Source: Triatoma infestans
Lineage: Eukaryota > Arthropoda > Insecta > Hemiptera > Reduviidae
DNA length: 64,000 nucleotides
Assembly: GCA_011037195.1 (NCBI GenBank)
Contig: JAAEAF010000193.1
Span: 186,001 to 250,000 of the forward strand
Reading direction: 5' to 3'
Shown in pieces: positions 43,741 through 55,395 of the stretch (within the stretch, counting starts at the first letter, position 1; every line of letters begins with the position of its first letter). Position numbers and translations under genes: made by a program. The notes beneath the pieces were generated by a model. That model had not been told where the DNA came from. It did not search any database and saw nothing but the letters and a program-made list of their open reading frames with translations.

Positions 43741-45285
43741 TGAAAGTAAGGTCATCCATTAAATTAAGTTTCCTAGAAAGTATCTAGGTCATCCAAAGCT
43801 GAAGAGATGACAAAAATTGGCGTCACAGACACTCTGATAAAAAAAAAGCATATAAAAAAAAGATTTTTAACTTTAGCTAAATTACCAATAGAAACTAAGC
43901 GGGCAGAGACCTGAATCACGTTATTGGAGTGAAGAAAAGAGCAACAATATTTTCATAAATCCCAACAAACATTCTATAGTAAAAGAAATCAATATAATGG
44001 GCCCATAGTGTTGATGATGGACATTAAATAGCTAGCTATAAAAACAAGATAGATTATTACGATATAAATATATACGTGTATATAAAGTAAGACGTGCAGC
44101 TAGGCTACATTGCCTATAGACATTATACACAGTCTACCAACATCTCTTTGCCAATAATTTAACACATCTCATGATCACTAGATAGTAATATATAATATAA
44201 ACTTAATAAAAAAAAAAATAGATTCCTTTTAAACTACAGACTATTTAAACGCTTCACCCAAAAACATATTTTTTTATAAAACCATTGCCCAACTACAAAA
44301 TAAAACATCGTTACTAAACCTGCGGTTATTTTCTTATAATTTTACTGCGTTTTCTTTTATATATATATCTATATATTTTTGTTGTTGTTGTTGTTGTTTA
44401 CTAATATTATGCAATATTATTCTTTTACGTAAAAATATTTAGTAACCAAAATATAAATATTATTTAACTGTCGTTGTACAAAGATGTAGTTAAGAAACTG
44501 CTAGTTTTTTTTTTTGTAAACCGCTAATTTCCATTAAATTATAATGTGTATTCAATAAATAATCAGCTGATCGTTCCCTGCTGGACTAATTTTTAATTGT
44601 GGACAGTGGTGGGAGCTAATTTCTAAATGGCATATTTTCAATTACATACTTTCAGTTATTACTTTCTGTAATGTATACAGTGCAGGATTGTTGGTGAGTA
44701 TATATATATGTGTGTGTGGTGATCTACAGTGTCTCTGTGTACAGGGGCTAGTTAAACCCAAAACCCAAGAAGTGGCCAACAATTCAACTATTTTTGTAAG
44801 GCCCTATGTATGCAATGTGATTGAGGTAGAAAAGTGGGGTACCACAGATCCCTGGAAAAAGTGGTTAATCTATTTCCCTGATGCGGGGTAGGGGAGGATT
44901 ACAAGTTAAACAATTGCCGATTAAATAAAACAATAAAAAATTTTGTAGTGTCCGTTTTACAAAAGCCTTTATCCACTCACTATAATATACAAGTTATCAA
45001 TATTGTAATATTGTTCATTTGCCATAACCCACAAACTCATTCTTTCGAAAGACCAAAATTATTAATATTTCACAGTTCATCAACTTTTCATAGCCAGCCG
45101 CAATTTTCTATTTTCACAATCAGGAAATTCAAACACACATAAAAAGAAAACTTTGGTTTAGCATTATATTTGGACAGCATTACATTCATGCAATGTAATG
45201 AAACAGTCGAATTAGTCTCCCAAAACTGTTACTTTCAAACTACTTTGGTCTAGCATATACATACGTTCAATCTTTATTATTATTA
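43741..45285. other. AT-rich stretch, nothing recognised
   Basis: TA runs (44359-44377) followed by a GTT run at 44381-44398. Open frames up to 67 codons show no domain. Confidence 0.4.
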
Positions 45286-45289
45286 TTAT

Positions 45290-45835
45290 TGAAACTGGGT
45301 GCCGATTATGGCTTTTATCCCCCTGTTTTCCCTTAATTCATCCCCCTAATTAATCTCCCCCAGTAGTCTACCGGTCAATCTGCAATATCCCAAGATATCC
45401 TTCAACTCCAATTGACCAAGGCAATCCCGCGAGAGTGGTGTCCTGCCAAATACACAAACCTAGTACCAGCGAAACGGGGACACTGACATAAGTATTGATA
45501 CATCGTTTCCCTGACTCCACCATCACAGTTCTGACATGGGACTAGACGTCCTCCCTATATTATGCAAATTACTAGACACCCATGTATGTCCAATCACTAC
45601 ACCCAACAAGGTCCTTAGTCCTGTCCTACAAGGGACAGGAGGTAATCTGAAACCCCCTGCTTGGTTCCATTGATGAATCTTTTAGCCTGGGGGCACCCCT
45701 GCATGTCCTCCCAGCATTTCTACAAAACCCTCGTCTCCCAAAGACTGATCTGACTAACACAAAACCTCTTAGTGACGGCAAAGGCTAAGGTAAACAGGAT
45801 CCCTTCCTAGCCAGCCGATCCGCCCTCTTACGTTC
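45290..45835 (-). pseudogene. LINE fragment: RNase H end and zinc region
   Basis: Minus frames show RADRLARKGS (RNase H, NE-x-AD-x-LA-x-KGS), GHTWVSSNLHNIGRTSSPM (GH-x-x-L-x-x-HL-x-x-IG-x-x-x-x-P-x-C) and CDGGV with QCPRF in adjacent frames. This is the order found at the C-terminus of RNase H-bearing LINEs (Jockey/I/R1 groups). GC content is clearly higher than the surroundings. An ATT repeat (45277-45291) lies at its 3' side, which could be the LINE tail. Multiple frameshifts. Confidence 0.65.
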
Positions 45836-46487
45836 AATCTTTAATTCACTATTATATAACTTTTGTACATTCCGAACACTTTATGTACAGACTAACATCA
45901 ATAATAACGTACAATTATGGTAGATTGTAGATCGCTGTGAAATGGTGTTTTACAGCCACTCAGAACTCTTCCATCTTTAAGATCTGACAAGCTAGACAAT
46001 AGTCCTGCGTAATGATCAAGTTAATGAATTAAAAAATTTAAAAATAAAATGCACAAGCTAGAATGTAATGTGTGCAATCCTTCATAAAGCCGATTCATTT
46101 CTACCAATTAATTGGCGTCTCTATTTTTACTATCAGCTGAAAGTAATTAAGTGTTAAAGACAAGCAAATAAATAAATCTATCTTGTAGTTAATATAGTGT
46201 AATTATAATGTGCTGTGGGGGTATTGAATATTCATATAATTGGCGGGAACTATCTTTGCTTTCTTCTGCCAAATCTTATATACTTCATATATATACGTGT
46301 AAGATGGTGGATTATACAGTGAAAGTGATTTTTTTTTAATAAACAGAGAACTATATAGCGACAGAAAGAGAAAGATAATTCATATACAATAGGAAGTTTT
46401 ATTTCCGTTTTAATACATTGTGACTATGTGTGTGTGTATGCAGTTATCCTGTACATATATGTAGGATGCACTGAACTACCTGGCAAA
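45836..46487. other. AT-rich stretch, nothing recognised
   Basis: No gene or element supported. A short TG run lies at about 46425-46438. Confidence 0.35.
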
Positions 46488-47355
46488 ATCCATTTAGATG
46501 CCAATAATAATTTTTTAAATAAAATCTTCTAATATATTATATAGGTATAATCGAAAAATATATCCAATATTTAAAAAAAAAAATGATAATAATAACTACT
46601 TGTCTTACAATCAAGATTTAGAGGTACAGCAGCACTTCTGACAAACATTGGGTTTGGTTAACTGTCCAGTAAAAAGTTTTAAACAAAAGTGATAAGTATT
46701 TATATGAATAGTTCATAAAACCAAATTTTAAAAAATCCATCTGCTATATTATTGCGAAAAATCACGGAAAATCGTGGGCAATAAAAAAAACCGTGAAGGA
46801 AATTCACTCTTCCGTCCTACCTAATCAGCATTTACAACAAATTAAATAATTAACATTATTTAGATACGAGAACGCGCAATACACCGAAATGACACTATAC
46901 AGAGCAATGACTTTTTGAGCTTGGTGTGTCAAAATTCGGCTCGGTGGAAAAAAAAAACCTAGTTAATTCGGGAGCTAGGGAAGGGAATAGCCTACTGGAC
47001 TGTGGTTAGCGTACTGGACTCCCACGAGGAGGACCCGGGTTCTCCTAGCTGTGCTACCCTTAGATTTTTTCTTCTTAGGAGAAACATACCATTGTAGAAC
47101 AGCTCACTGTTCGGTGATGGTCACTTTTGTCTGTAACGAGAGGCGGGCAGAGCACTGAGAAGGCTCCAGGCGCCAATGACCAATAGATGTTGACGCGCCT
47201 TAATTTAAAAAAAAAAATCGGGTGCTATGTCACATCTAGAAATAGCCATAATTTATTTTGTGATATTTGCAGGCCTAGTAAAAAAAAAAAAGTTATATTT
47301 TTTATTTATTAATTTATTAAAAAAGAAAAACAAATAATTCTTTATATTAGTGGCT
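46488..47355 (+). repeat. Left arm of a large inverted duplication
   Basis: This 868-bp segment recurs in reverse complement at 49170-50032 with only scattered single-base and homopolymer differences (for example gcc/acc and tat/tac near the outer end). The arm includes a family A module (about 46660-46930) and a complete SINE with its target duplication. So the duplication happened after the SINE insertion. The outer edge is sharp: 'tggcaaa|atcc' versus 'gtattatata|atcc'. Confidence 0.85.
46978..47217 (+). mobile_element. tRNA-derived SINE
   Basis: Same family as 18071-18306, with an extra 'cctactggactgtggttagcg' that duplicates part of the head. The B box is disturbed (GGTTCTCCTAGC). The target duplication tcgggagcta (46968-46977) versus tcgggtgcta (47218-47227) has one difference. 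It is copied in the right arm at 49308-49549. Confidence 0.8.
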
Positions 47356-47359
47356 TTTT

Positions 47360-47927
47360 TTCTTTATACTGAATTGCATGTGCTAAATCTTCCAATTGAA
47401 GGATAATATTTCGTGCACTTCAAGCCCAAGGATGCGCCACTAACTTCATCTGCCCTTCGGTTTCTTTTATTGGTTTTAATATTATTTACGCCGAGAATAA
47501 CACGTAGAGAGGAAAAACTGTGAATACAACCATCGCTAAAATTTTTAGGGTGCTAAAAATGTGTCCGGTAATCGGTTATAAGCACTCCAAATTTCCTGTT
47601 CATTGTGGCATTCTTTTTCATTCTCCAAACGATTTCTTTCCAGATTCTCAAGTTTGGATCTCAAGTTGACAAAAACTTAAACCCAGTTGCTGCCTTGAAA
47701 TTCAACATGTTGCATCTGCAAGTCATTAATTTGGAAGCTATTTAATTCTAAAGTACTGTAAACCACTACATCCGGATAATTAATTATTTTGTCTGTTCCA
47801 GGCTTGACTGACTTGAATGATTTATAAGCGCGTTAACTATTCTTAGGCGAAAACCAATAGGTAAACGATGCGTGTCACCCAAAATGTCCCAGGCGTGTCA
47901 TAGGTTCGCCATCACTGCTATAGCGGG
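47360..47927 (-). pseudogene. hAT-type transposon remnant with one terminal inverted repeat
   Basis: On the minus strand the segment opens near 47922 with CAGTGATGGCGAACCTATGA, which closely resembles the terminal inverted repeats of hAT elements. Further in, frames show FVNLRSKLENLERNRL and W-x-x-Y-N-x-LPDTF, reminiscent of the region preceding the hAT dimerisation domain of GTF2IRD2/ZBED-like transposases. It is broken by stops and cut at 47355 by the edge of the inverted-duplication arm. The second terminus is not in the window. Confidence 0.55.
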
Positions 47928-47939
47928 AAATTTTAAGTC

Positions 47940-48900
47940 ACCACTGTTTCCGGAAGCCTCTAAAATAAATTTTCAAATAAAAGTAACAGGTCTATCTGTG
48001 TGTGTGTGTGTGTGTGTGCTTACGAAGTTTAAAAAAAAGAAGAAATTATTGGAGTCATTTTCCAGGAAGTTGTAAAAAAAATCAAAAAAATGAGTAATCC
48101 ATTCGGTAAATTAGTACCTTGTATTGAGGGATTTTGACCAATCAATTCCTGTCGTGTTCCCTAGTGATTTTTATTTAAGGTAAGGGAAGAAGTATATTAT
48201 AACTGAAACAGTATTTCGAAATTTTATTTTCACCGGAAATACTTGTATGAGGTCCTCTGAGTAAACTATACTATATGTAGATATTAATAAGAATTACACT
48301 TTTGTCAGAATTTGGGGTCTGAAGAAAATCGGTTGATAGGAGAAAGTGCGACTTTACTCTGAACGGTTTTTCTTTTTTCAATTTTCAGTCATTTATCTGG
48401 ATAAAGATACCATGGTTTATGTACGCTTTGTATACTTCGCAACATATGAAGACATCACCTGAAAATTTTTTCTAATAAAATTGATTTTAAAGAGGTTCTG
48501 AGGTGGAGGGGGCTGGAAAAGTTCTTGATTCCATCAATAGTGTCGTTTTATCGTATTTGAGATATTTCTATATAATATTGAAGTCAACTAAATATTTAAT
48601 GAAAAAAAAAATGAGCGTAAAGAAAATTTATCATTCTCATCGTGTAAATTGCTATAAAGAGGAAATGATGCGATGTTTCCACATTAGAGTTTCCGTTTTG
48701 GAATTATGTTATTGTCAAATACGTACAAATGGAACTACTGACAGATAGACAGACACATCTAGAGAGAAAGAGAAAAAAATAAGAGAGTAATAGAATTCTT
48801 AAAAGCCACTTTTTTCGTATTCTAAAGTTCACAAAACAGGTAGCAGTTGAAGATTTGATGTCGAAAATTTGGCAAGCTCACAGTACTGAGTAAGAGAAAG
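47940..48900. repeat. Family A fragments in both orientations
   Basis: Minus-oriented piece at about 47945-48170 ('caaataaaagtaacaggtctat', TG run 47998-48018, 'gaggg attttgacc' block). Plus-oriented piece at about 48195-48500 ('tcgaaattttattttcaccggaaatac', 'aggtcctctgagta', 'gaagaaaatcggttgat'). A terminus scrap 'gagtaagagaaagtaaaa' lies near 48885-48903. Confidence 0.5.
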
Positions 48901-49169
48901 TAAAAAAAAAAGTTGTTAAAATTATCGGCTAAAGAATGAACGCTCAACGGTTTTTCTCCTAAATCACAGCACTTGAAGGCTTCAATTGCTCGATGATTTT
49001 TGGTTGATGTCAAGTTGATTTTGACCTATTTTGACTTATCGTATATTGGAAGAACTTCAATCATAATATCATGTTGTATGAATGTTACATCCTAGACAGC
49101 ACACATCGTTTTTTTGTTTAACAGCTAATAAATCAAATGCTAATATAGAAGAATTAGAATTCTTTATAC

Positions 49170-50032
49170 AGCCACTAATATAAAGAATTATTTGTTTTTC
49201 TTTTTTAATAAATTAATAAATAAAAAATATAACTTTTTTTTTTTTACTAGGCCTGCAAATATCACAAAATAAATTATGGCTATTTCTAGATGTGACATAG
49301 CACCCGATTTTTTTTTTTAAATTAAGGCGCGTCAACATCTATTGGTCATTGGCGCCTGGAGCCTTCTCAGTGCTCTGCCCGCCTCTCGTTACAGACAAAA
49401 GTGACCATCACCGAACAGTGAGCTGTTCTACAATGGTATGTTTCTCCTAAGAAGAAAAAATCTAAGGGTAGCACAGCTAGGAGAACCCGGGTCCTCCTCG
49501 TGGGAGTCCAGTACGCTAACCACAGTCCAGTAGGCTATTCCCTTCCCTAGCTCCCGAATTAACTAGGTTTTTTTTTTCCACCGAGCCGAATTTTGACACA
49601 CCAAGCTCAAAAAGTCATTGCTCTGTATAGTGTCATTTCGGTGTATTGCGCGTTCTCGTATCTAAATAATGTTAATTATTTAATTTGTTGTAAATGCTGA
49701 TTAGGTAGGACGGAAGAGTGAATTTCCTTCACGGTTTTTTTTATTGCCCACGATTTTCCGTGATTTTTCGCAATAATATAGCAGATGGATTTTTTAAAAT
49801 TTGGTTTTATGAACTATTGATACTTATCACTTTTGTTTAAAACTTTTTACTGGACAGTTAACCAAACCCAATGTTTGTCAGAAGTGCTGCTGTACCTCTA
49901 AATCTTGATTGTAAGACAAGTAGTTATTATTATCATTTTTTTTTTTTAAATATTGGATATATTTTTCGATTATACCTGTATAATATATTAGAAGATTTTA
50001 TTTAAAAAATTATTATTGGTATCTAAATGGAT
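49170..50032 (-). repeat. Right arm of the large inverted duplication
   Basis: Reverse-complement partner of 46488-47355; the spacer between the arms is 1,814 bp. It carries the same SINE (49308-49549, minus orientation) and the same family A module. Near-identity of non-coding arms points to a recent event, to gene conversion, or to an assembly artefact. Confidence 0.85.
49308..49549 (-). mobile_element. tRNA-derived SINE (duplicate of 46978-47217)
   Basis: Identical in layout to the SINE in the left arm, including the duplicated head segment. It arose by segmental inverted duplication, not by its own retroposition. Confidence 0.8.
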
Positions 50033-50570
50033 TATATAATACACTAAACACTTCGTAATTTTTTTTTGACCATTTAAAATAAGAAATATCAGCAAAAATA
50101 CCACGGAAGTGAAAAAAGCATGCAGAACTTAACCTTTTAGATAAAATTACACATAGTTTTATGATGGACAATAAACATAAAATTCTCGTTCCTATGTTAT
50201 ATAAATAGGACTGTAATATTATTCCATGCAATATGAACATCTCTACAATCAAAATTTCCATTGTTTTTTTATCTGTCAAATGAATTTATTAGCGGCAACT
50301 AGTGAAACTAATTTATTACGTAGAACTTCAATAGAATAAATACAATAAAAACTATTCTCTTTCAGTTGCACCTCATGATTAGTCCAAAAACTGATTACAA
50401 CTAATAATTTTTTATTCTATCTACGTGTATTAGCGTTTTATTGTGTCTCTCTCAAAAAAAAAACTGAGATAAATTTCGAAATTCCTCAAGAAACTTTCAT
50501 CTGCTTAACGATTCATTTTTTTATGGATTTCTATCAAGTTTTTGAAACTGTGCTTTCAGGTGCATACATA
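50033..50570. other. AT-rich stretch, nothing recognised
   Basis: No features supported. An 88-codon minus-strand frame at 50013-50279 has no recognisable domain and overlaps the arm edge. Confidence 0.35.
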
Positions 50571-50574
50571 CATA

Positions 50575-50840
50575 CATATTTTGAGGTATTATAAGTATGG
50601 AAACTTTTTACAAAGAATGCTGTTTTTTATTTGTGTGCGTGCATGAATAGCGTAACTCAAAAAAAAAGGAAAAAAACTGTAGAAATCTTAAATTTGATAT
50701 TCTATTTGGATATCCGCCAGGAAGTAGTCAGTCAAATTTTCTCAACCGGAAATGCCACTTTACTGAATGGATGTTTCATTTATTTTTTATTTTTTTTATT
50801 TTCTCCGAAAATTGGTACATCTATTTTCTTTAAACTTTGT
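50575..50840 (+). repeat. Family A fragment
   Basis: 'attttgaggtattataag', 'gtgtgcgtgcatgaatagcgtaactcaaaaa', 'aatttgatattctatttggatatccgcc', 'ctcaaccggaaatgccactttactgaatgga'. The module start is mutated to ACCGGAAAT. Confidence 0.6.
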
Positions 50841-51189
50841 TTACAATTTCTTTTTTTTTTTTTTCTTATATCCATCGCCAACTCTTGGCATTTTAGCCAT
50901 TTTGTTTCTAGCAACCCACTAATAAGATGCCCTTGTCTAAAAAGAGCATTGTCCAGAATACAGTGACCGCTGCTGGTTAAAAAACATACAAACATTTAAG
51001 TGGTCGCCATTGAGGTACCATTCCCACATAAGTAGCAATTGTTATTACACAAAACCCCGATCCTCTTAAGATGTTCGGATAAAATAATCATGCCGCTTCT
51101 TCAATCTAAAAAATATTAGTTGTAGTTGGTTCCACAAAGCTGGAAAACAACAGAGATATTTTCCGTGATAGCCTGCTTCTTTTTGTGGT

Positions 51190-51227
51190 CATCAACCGGT
51201 ATCGGGCATTCACCCATCATCAGGATG
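51190..51227 (-). ncRNA. Hammerhead-like motif with canonical CUGAUGA but mutated GAAA
   Basis: Minus strand: CAUC, CUGAUGA, UGGGU..GCCC, GAUAC (expected GAAAC), CG-GUU, GAUG. It is the only copy in the window with the textbook CUGAUGA core, which suggests that the ancestor had it and that CUGAAGA is a variant. The GAUA change should inactivate this copy. Confidence 0.5.
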
Positions 51228-51338
51228 CTTTTTGTCAAACAGAGTAATAACACTGATTTACACAGAGCAAATTCCACACAGTGTATTAACTTAATTTGCT
51301 ATGTGCAAATCTATGTTATCACACTGTTTGATAAAAAG

Positions 51339-51380
51339 CATCCTTTGATGATGAGCGAACGCTCGAAAAACCGGTCGATG
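51339..51380 (+). ncRNA. Hammerhead-like motif, degenerate
   Basis: CAUC, CUUUGAUGAUGAGC, GAAC, GCUCGAAAAACCGGUC, GAUG. It has insertions in both core blocks; the stem I pair CAUC/GAUG and the GAGC/GCUC stem II are kept with compensatory-looking changes (GGGC/GCCC in other copies). Confidence 0.4.
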
Positions 51381-51689
51381 ACCACAAAAAGAAACAGGCT
51401 ATCACGGAAAATATCTCTCATATCTAATACAAAAACTTATATCTTGAGTGTATAGACTGTAGATACATGTAGGCCCATGACTTTTGCTTTAAACACCATT
51501 TTTCCAAGAAATTTCAGTTACGTAGGAGCGAGAATCCTACCAACTGATAGCGTAATCCTATCAACTATGTAATATTAATAATGTGTCTACAATTTTATCC
51601 ACCATTGCGGACCCATCTTACACCTCTTGAGGAGGAAGACTAAGAGAGAGGGGGGAGATTGGGGACCCAACCACATATTCAAGAATCTA

Positions 51690-52025
51690 TTTAAAGGAAA
51701 TCGAGTAACCGGAAGTCCAGCTTTACTGAACGATTTTTTTTTTTCAGTTTTCAGCGATTTTCTCCATAAAAACTATATGGAGACTATACACACAGACGCA
51801 TATATCACTTTTGTTTGTAACTTTTTCCTTTAAAAATTGATTCTAAAGCGGTTCTGTGGGAGCTGGGAGGTCAATGCTTCTCGTTTTATTAAACTTAGAT
51901 TCTGCCATTAACATACCATTGTAGATAATTATATATTTAATAAAAAATCATTAAGTTTGAAGAAAATTTTGTGAATTATAACCATACAAAATTGCAGCAA
52001 GAGAAAATCGTGTCCAGATTTACTT
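51690..52025 (+). repeat. Family A fragment
   Basis: 'gaaatcgagta', ACCGGAAGT at 51709, 'ctttactgaacgatttttt', 'agcgattttctcc', 'tcacttttgtttgtaac', a G-rich segment near 51856-51870, ending 'gcaagagaaaatcgtgtccagatt'. One module plus terminus. Confidence 0.55.
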
Positions 52026-53239
52026 CACTTTCGACAATGTACAGGCCTGAGATTTTTGCAAAATTTAAATAAATTTACACACGCTATCAATCCCTAAACT
52101 TGGAGTTATCCCCTCCTCCCACATAACTTCGCTAAGATATCAAATATATGTTGGACGGTTTCATAAATTAAATCTTGAAGAGTAAGAAAATAATATTATG
52201 AAATTCATAAGTTATGAGAGTAAAAAAATAAAGCCCAAATTCCAGATGTCCTATTTCCCAATATTGAAATTACCTCTTTTCTTGGATTACGTATTTATAA
52301 GATATGAAAAAAAATTAATTGCCAGTTACTAACTAAGATGATGATGATTAGTTACAAAAGGGGATACTGTCTAGAGGGAACATCTGTTCTTTTAGAATAT
52401 TTACACACGGCAACGGGGTGGGGAGGCTCTGCTAGATTTCAATATTGCAGAATTTTCTTCTTTTTTTTTAGAATGTTTATTTGTGCTAGAGGATGGGTAA
52501 ATAGTAATAAAAATTACTGCAACAAAATAATGATTACATCATTTTAAAATAACTTTAAAGTAAAAGGTTATTTGTAATAAAATAAAATAAAATAAAAAAT
52601 AAGTAAAATAAATAGACGTTCACCATTAAGTTTTTTTTATTAGCAATATATTTTATTATTACGAAATTTAATGGTTGTATTTTTATTAAAATTGTTGTAA
52701 ACATTATCTTATCTTTTTTTCTTTTTTTTTTTTAAAAAAAGTAAAATTAGATCGACTTTTAATAAATTAATGAAAGCTATCTTCTCGATTGGGAAATACG
52801 ATCGATCACACAGCTGGTCTGTTGTTACACAAGGAAGTAATGAAACTCTTCTAGATTTAGATTTAGATTGTTTTAGTACGTCATTTGATTGAAAATATCG
52901 TCTTAGAATGCCTCCTTTTTTTCCTTCCTATTTACGCTTAGTGACATTTCACAATTCTATGATGTAATGAATAACAAAAGATGCACGAAGTACACGAAAC
53001 CAGTCGGGTGATATTTACAAAAAAAAAAAGGAGGATGTTAACTGAAAGATGTTTTCTTTAAATTGTAGATATTTTCTTTATTATCAGTTTTGCATTACAA
53101 AAAACTATCTTTTCAAGATTTTTGGCCGTGTTCTCGTTAAATAAATACCCCCCACGACTAAAGGACCTTCCTCCCTTAATTCCATTGTTATTATTTATCG
53201 TATTTTATATAACAAGAAATATTCGCTGATCTTTCTACG
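52026..53239. other. AT-rich stretch, nothing recognised
   Basis: Contains AAAAT-type simple repeats near 52580-52612. No gene or element is supported. Confidence 0.4.
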
Positions 53240-53372
53240 ATTTATAGGCGAAAAAAAATTCTCTTGTGAAACACTCACATGACTTTCTCTTATAATGCGA
53301 TTTACCGAGTGACAAGAAGGCAAATTACTAGATGTTTAGTTGTCTTCAGTTTAATATCAATAGGAGAAGTTG
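53240..53372 (-). repeat. Family A terminus cut by a SINE
   Basis: 'attctcttgtgaaacactcacatgac'/'tttctcttataatgcgattta' followed by loss of similarity before the SINE at 53373. Confidence 0.5.
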
Positions 53373-53606
53373 AGGGAAGGGATTAGCTAAGTGGTTAGCG
53401 TACTGGACTCTCAACGCGGAGGACCCGGGTTCGAGTCCAGCTGTGCTACCATTAGATTTTTTCTTCCTAGGAGCTTCTACAGCTCTCACTGTCCGGTGAT
53501 GGATAGCGTTGTCTGTAATGAGAAGAAAACTGTCCGGAGGCCGCAGTGCACATGAGAAGGCTCCGGCTCCAATGAACCATAGTATGTTGACCACCCTTAT
53601 AATTTA
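53373..53606 (+). mobile_element. tRNA-derived SINE
   Basis: Best-preserved promoter boxes of the first SINE family: 'agctaagtggttagcgtactggact' (A box region) and GGTTCGAGTCC (B box). The body matches 18071-18306 with small deletions; the A-rich tail is short. It lies directly before a family A copy; no clear target duplication was found. Confidence 0.8.
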
Positions 53607-54612
53607 AAAAATCCGGTGTGAAACACTCATACAACTTTCTCTTACTCCATTTCTCAAAATGATAATTGACAAATTTTATAGCTTGTGTACCAAATTTAAT
53701 GAAATTCGTCGAAAACTGAAAAAACTATTCAGTAATAGCGCACTTCCGGTTTACTAATTTTCTTGAAACTCGGAATTTCAACCATCTATTTATTTCTAAT
53801 TAATTATGTTTGGATGATAGAATGTATAATCAACTATGATAGCACTTTAGAGGAAGCTGTAACCTCACCCCTCCCCTAAAAGTGCCCTTAAAAGATTTTT
53901 CCCAAGAAATGTTTTAGATAAAAGTTGTAGATCTTTGCAATGTTTAGTTTTATATACGCAGTTGTCATACAAATCGTCGAGCCATTTTGGAGAAAATTTT
54001 GCGAAAAAGTGTAATCATTTAGTAAAGTGGTAAAGTAAACGCACTTCCGGTCATCCGATTTTTTTCAAAAATCGGAATTTCAACAGCATATTTAATTCTA
54101 ATTAATATTATTTTAGATGACAGAATTGTATAATAAACTGAAATAGCACTTTAGAGAAAAAAACCTAACCCCATCCCATCCTAAAACTGCCCTTATATGA
54201 ATTTTCTCGGAGAAATGTTTCAAATATAAGTTGTAGCTCTTTGTATATGTGGTTGATGTTTAAGTTTAAAGAAAATCGTCGGAGCCATTTTTGAGAAAAT
54301 CGCAAAAAGTAAAAAATCTAACTAGTAAAGTGGTACTTCCGGTTGAGGAATTTTGACAGATAACGTACTGTCAGATCCCATGGTGATATCTAAACGGAAT
54401 ATCAAGTTTTAACTTTCTACGGTTTTTCGTTTGTGAGCTATGCTGTTCACATACACACACACACACAACACACACACACACAGACAGACCATTGGCTAAA
54501 AACCACTTTTTTGGACTCAGGGGACCTCAAAACGGATATTTCCGGTGAAAACTCGATATCGAAAATTTGACACGATTACAATACTTCCTCTTACTAGGAG
54601 TAAGAAAAGTAA
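53607..54612 (-). repeat. Family A full-length copy, three exact ACTTCCGGT modules
   Basis: Begins 'ccggtgtgaaacactcatacaac'/'tttctcttactcc' with module starts at 53742, 54043 and 54335 (301 and 292 bp apart), each ACTTCCGGT. C-rich tracts occur in modules one and two. The CA microsatellite is at about 54452-54482, followed by 'ggactcaggggacctcaaaacg', 'tttccggtgaaaactcg', 'tcgaaaatttgacacgatta' and the palindromic end CTCTTACT-AGG-AGTAAGA. This is the best-preserved copy and reads as head-to-tail neighbour of the next one. Confidence 0.85.
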
Positions 54613-54624
54613 AAAACAAAATAA

Positions 54625-55395
54625 AAAAAAACTGGTGTGAAACACTCACACAACATTCTCTTACTCCTGTTCTCAAAATTATAATTGACAGATGTTATAA
54701 ATTGTGTACCAAATTTGATGAAAACTGAAAAAACTGTTCAGTAAAAGCGCACTTCCGGTTTACTAATTTTCTTAAACTCGGTATTTTCTCATTAATTTTG
54801 TTTGGATGATAGAATTGTATAATCAACTATGATAGCACTTTAGAGGAAACCTAACCTCTAAAAAAACTTTAATTAAAGTTTAATTAAAATCGTAGGTGTC
54901 TTTGTACAGAGAATCGCAAAAAACTATTAAAAAAAAAAAAAAGTTCAAGAATGTTGCAAATTCGGTGAGTCGATTTTCTTCAAACTCCAAATTCTAGCAT
55001 TATATTTCTATGCAATTAATATTATAAAGATGATAGTATAGTATAATAAACGGAAATGGCACTTTAGTAGAAAACATAATTCCCCCTCCCCCGGTTTAAA
55101 ACCTCCTTTATCTAAAAACTAAAAACAAAATCCATTCTGTAAAGTGGAACATCCGGTTGACCGATTTCGGTCAAACCTTTATTATCAGGTCCCCTTGTAG
55201 TATACTTAAACGAAATATGAAGTTTGACATTTCTTTGACTTTTTAGGAATTCTGCTGTCCACAATTAGACCGATTTCTAAAATCACTTTTTCAAATTTAG
55301 GACAATTCAAAATGTGTATTATTCGATAAGAACTCGTTACCAAAAATTTGACACAATTACATTACTTCCTCTTAAGATAAATACTTCTAAAGAAA
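54625..55395 (-). repeat. Family A, second copy in tandem, diverged
   Basis: Starts 12 bp after the preceding copy with 'actggtgtgaaacactcacacaac'. ACTTCCGGT at 54751; later modules are diverged ('catccggttgaccg' at 55149). The end block is 'ttacttcctctta...gaaagtaaaa' at 55361-55389. The two copies differ strongly, so this is not a simple recent tandem duplication. Confidence 0.7.

Larger units (their letters stand above)
51121..51420. mobile_element. Mini Penelope-like foldback, ~300 bp
   Basis: Left: tail 'ttgtagttggttccacaaagc' and arm with hammerhead-like motif (minus, 51190-51227). Right: inverted arm with a second motif (51339-51380), ending 'cacggaaaatatctct'. Between the arms lies an imperfect palindrome around 'cagtgtattaacttaatttgc'. 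No coding DNA. The target duplication is not clear (atctaaaa versus atctaata), which suggests an older insertion or loss. Confidence 0.65.

Noticed and set aside
44359..44398. Telomere-like or regulatory repeat
   Set aside because: Plain TA and GTT simple repeats; no TTAGG arrays occur in the window.
50631..50966. 111-codon open frame as a gene
   Set aside because: Starts in a family A fragment and goes through long T runs read as Phe; no motif.
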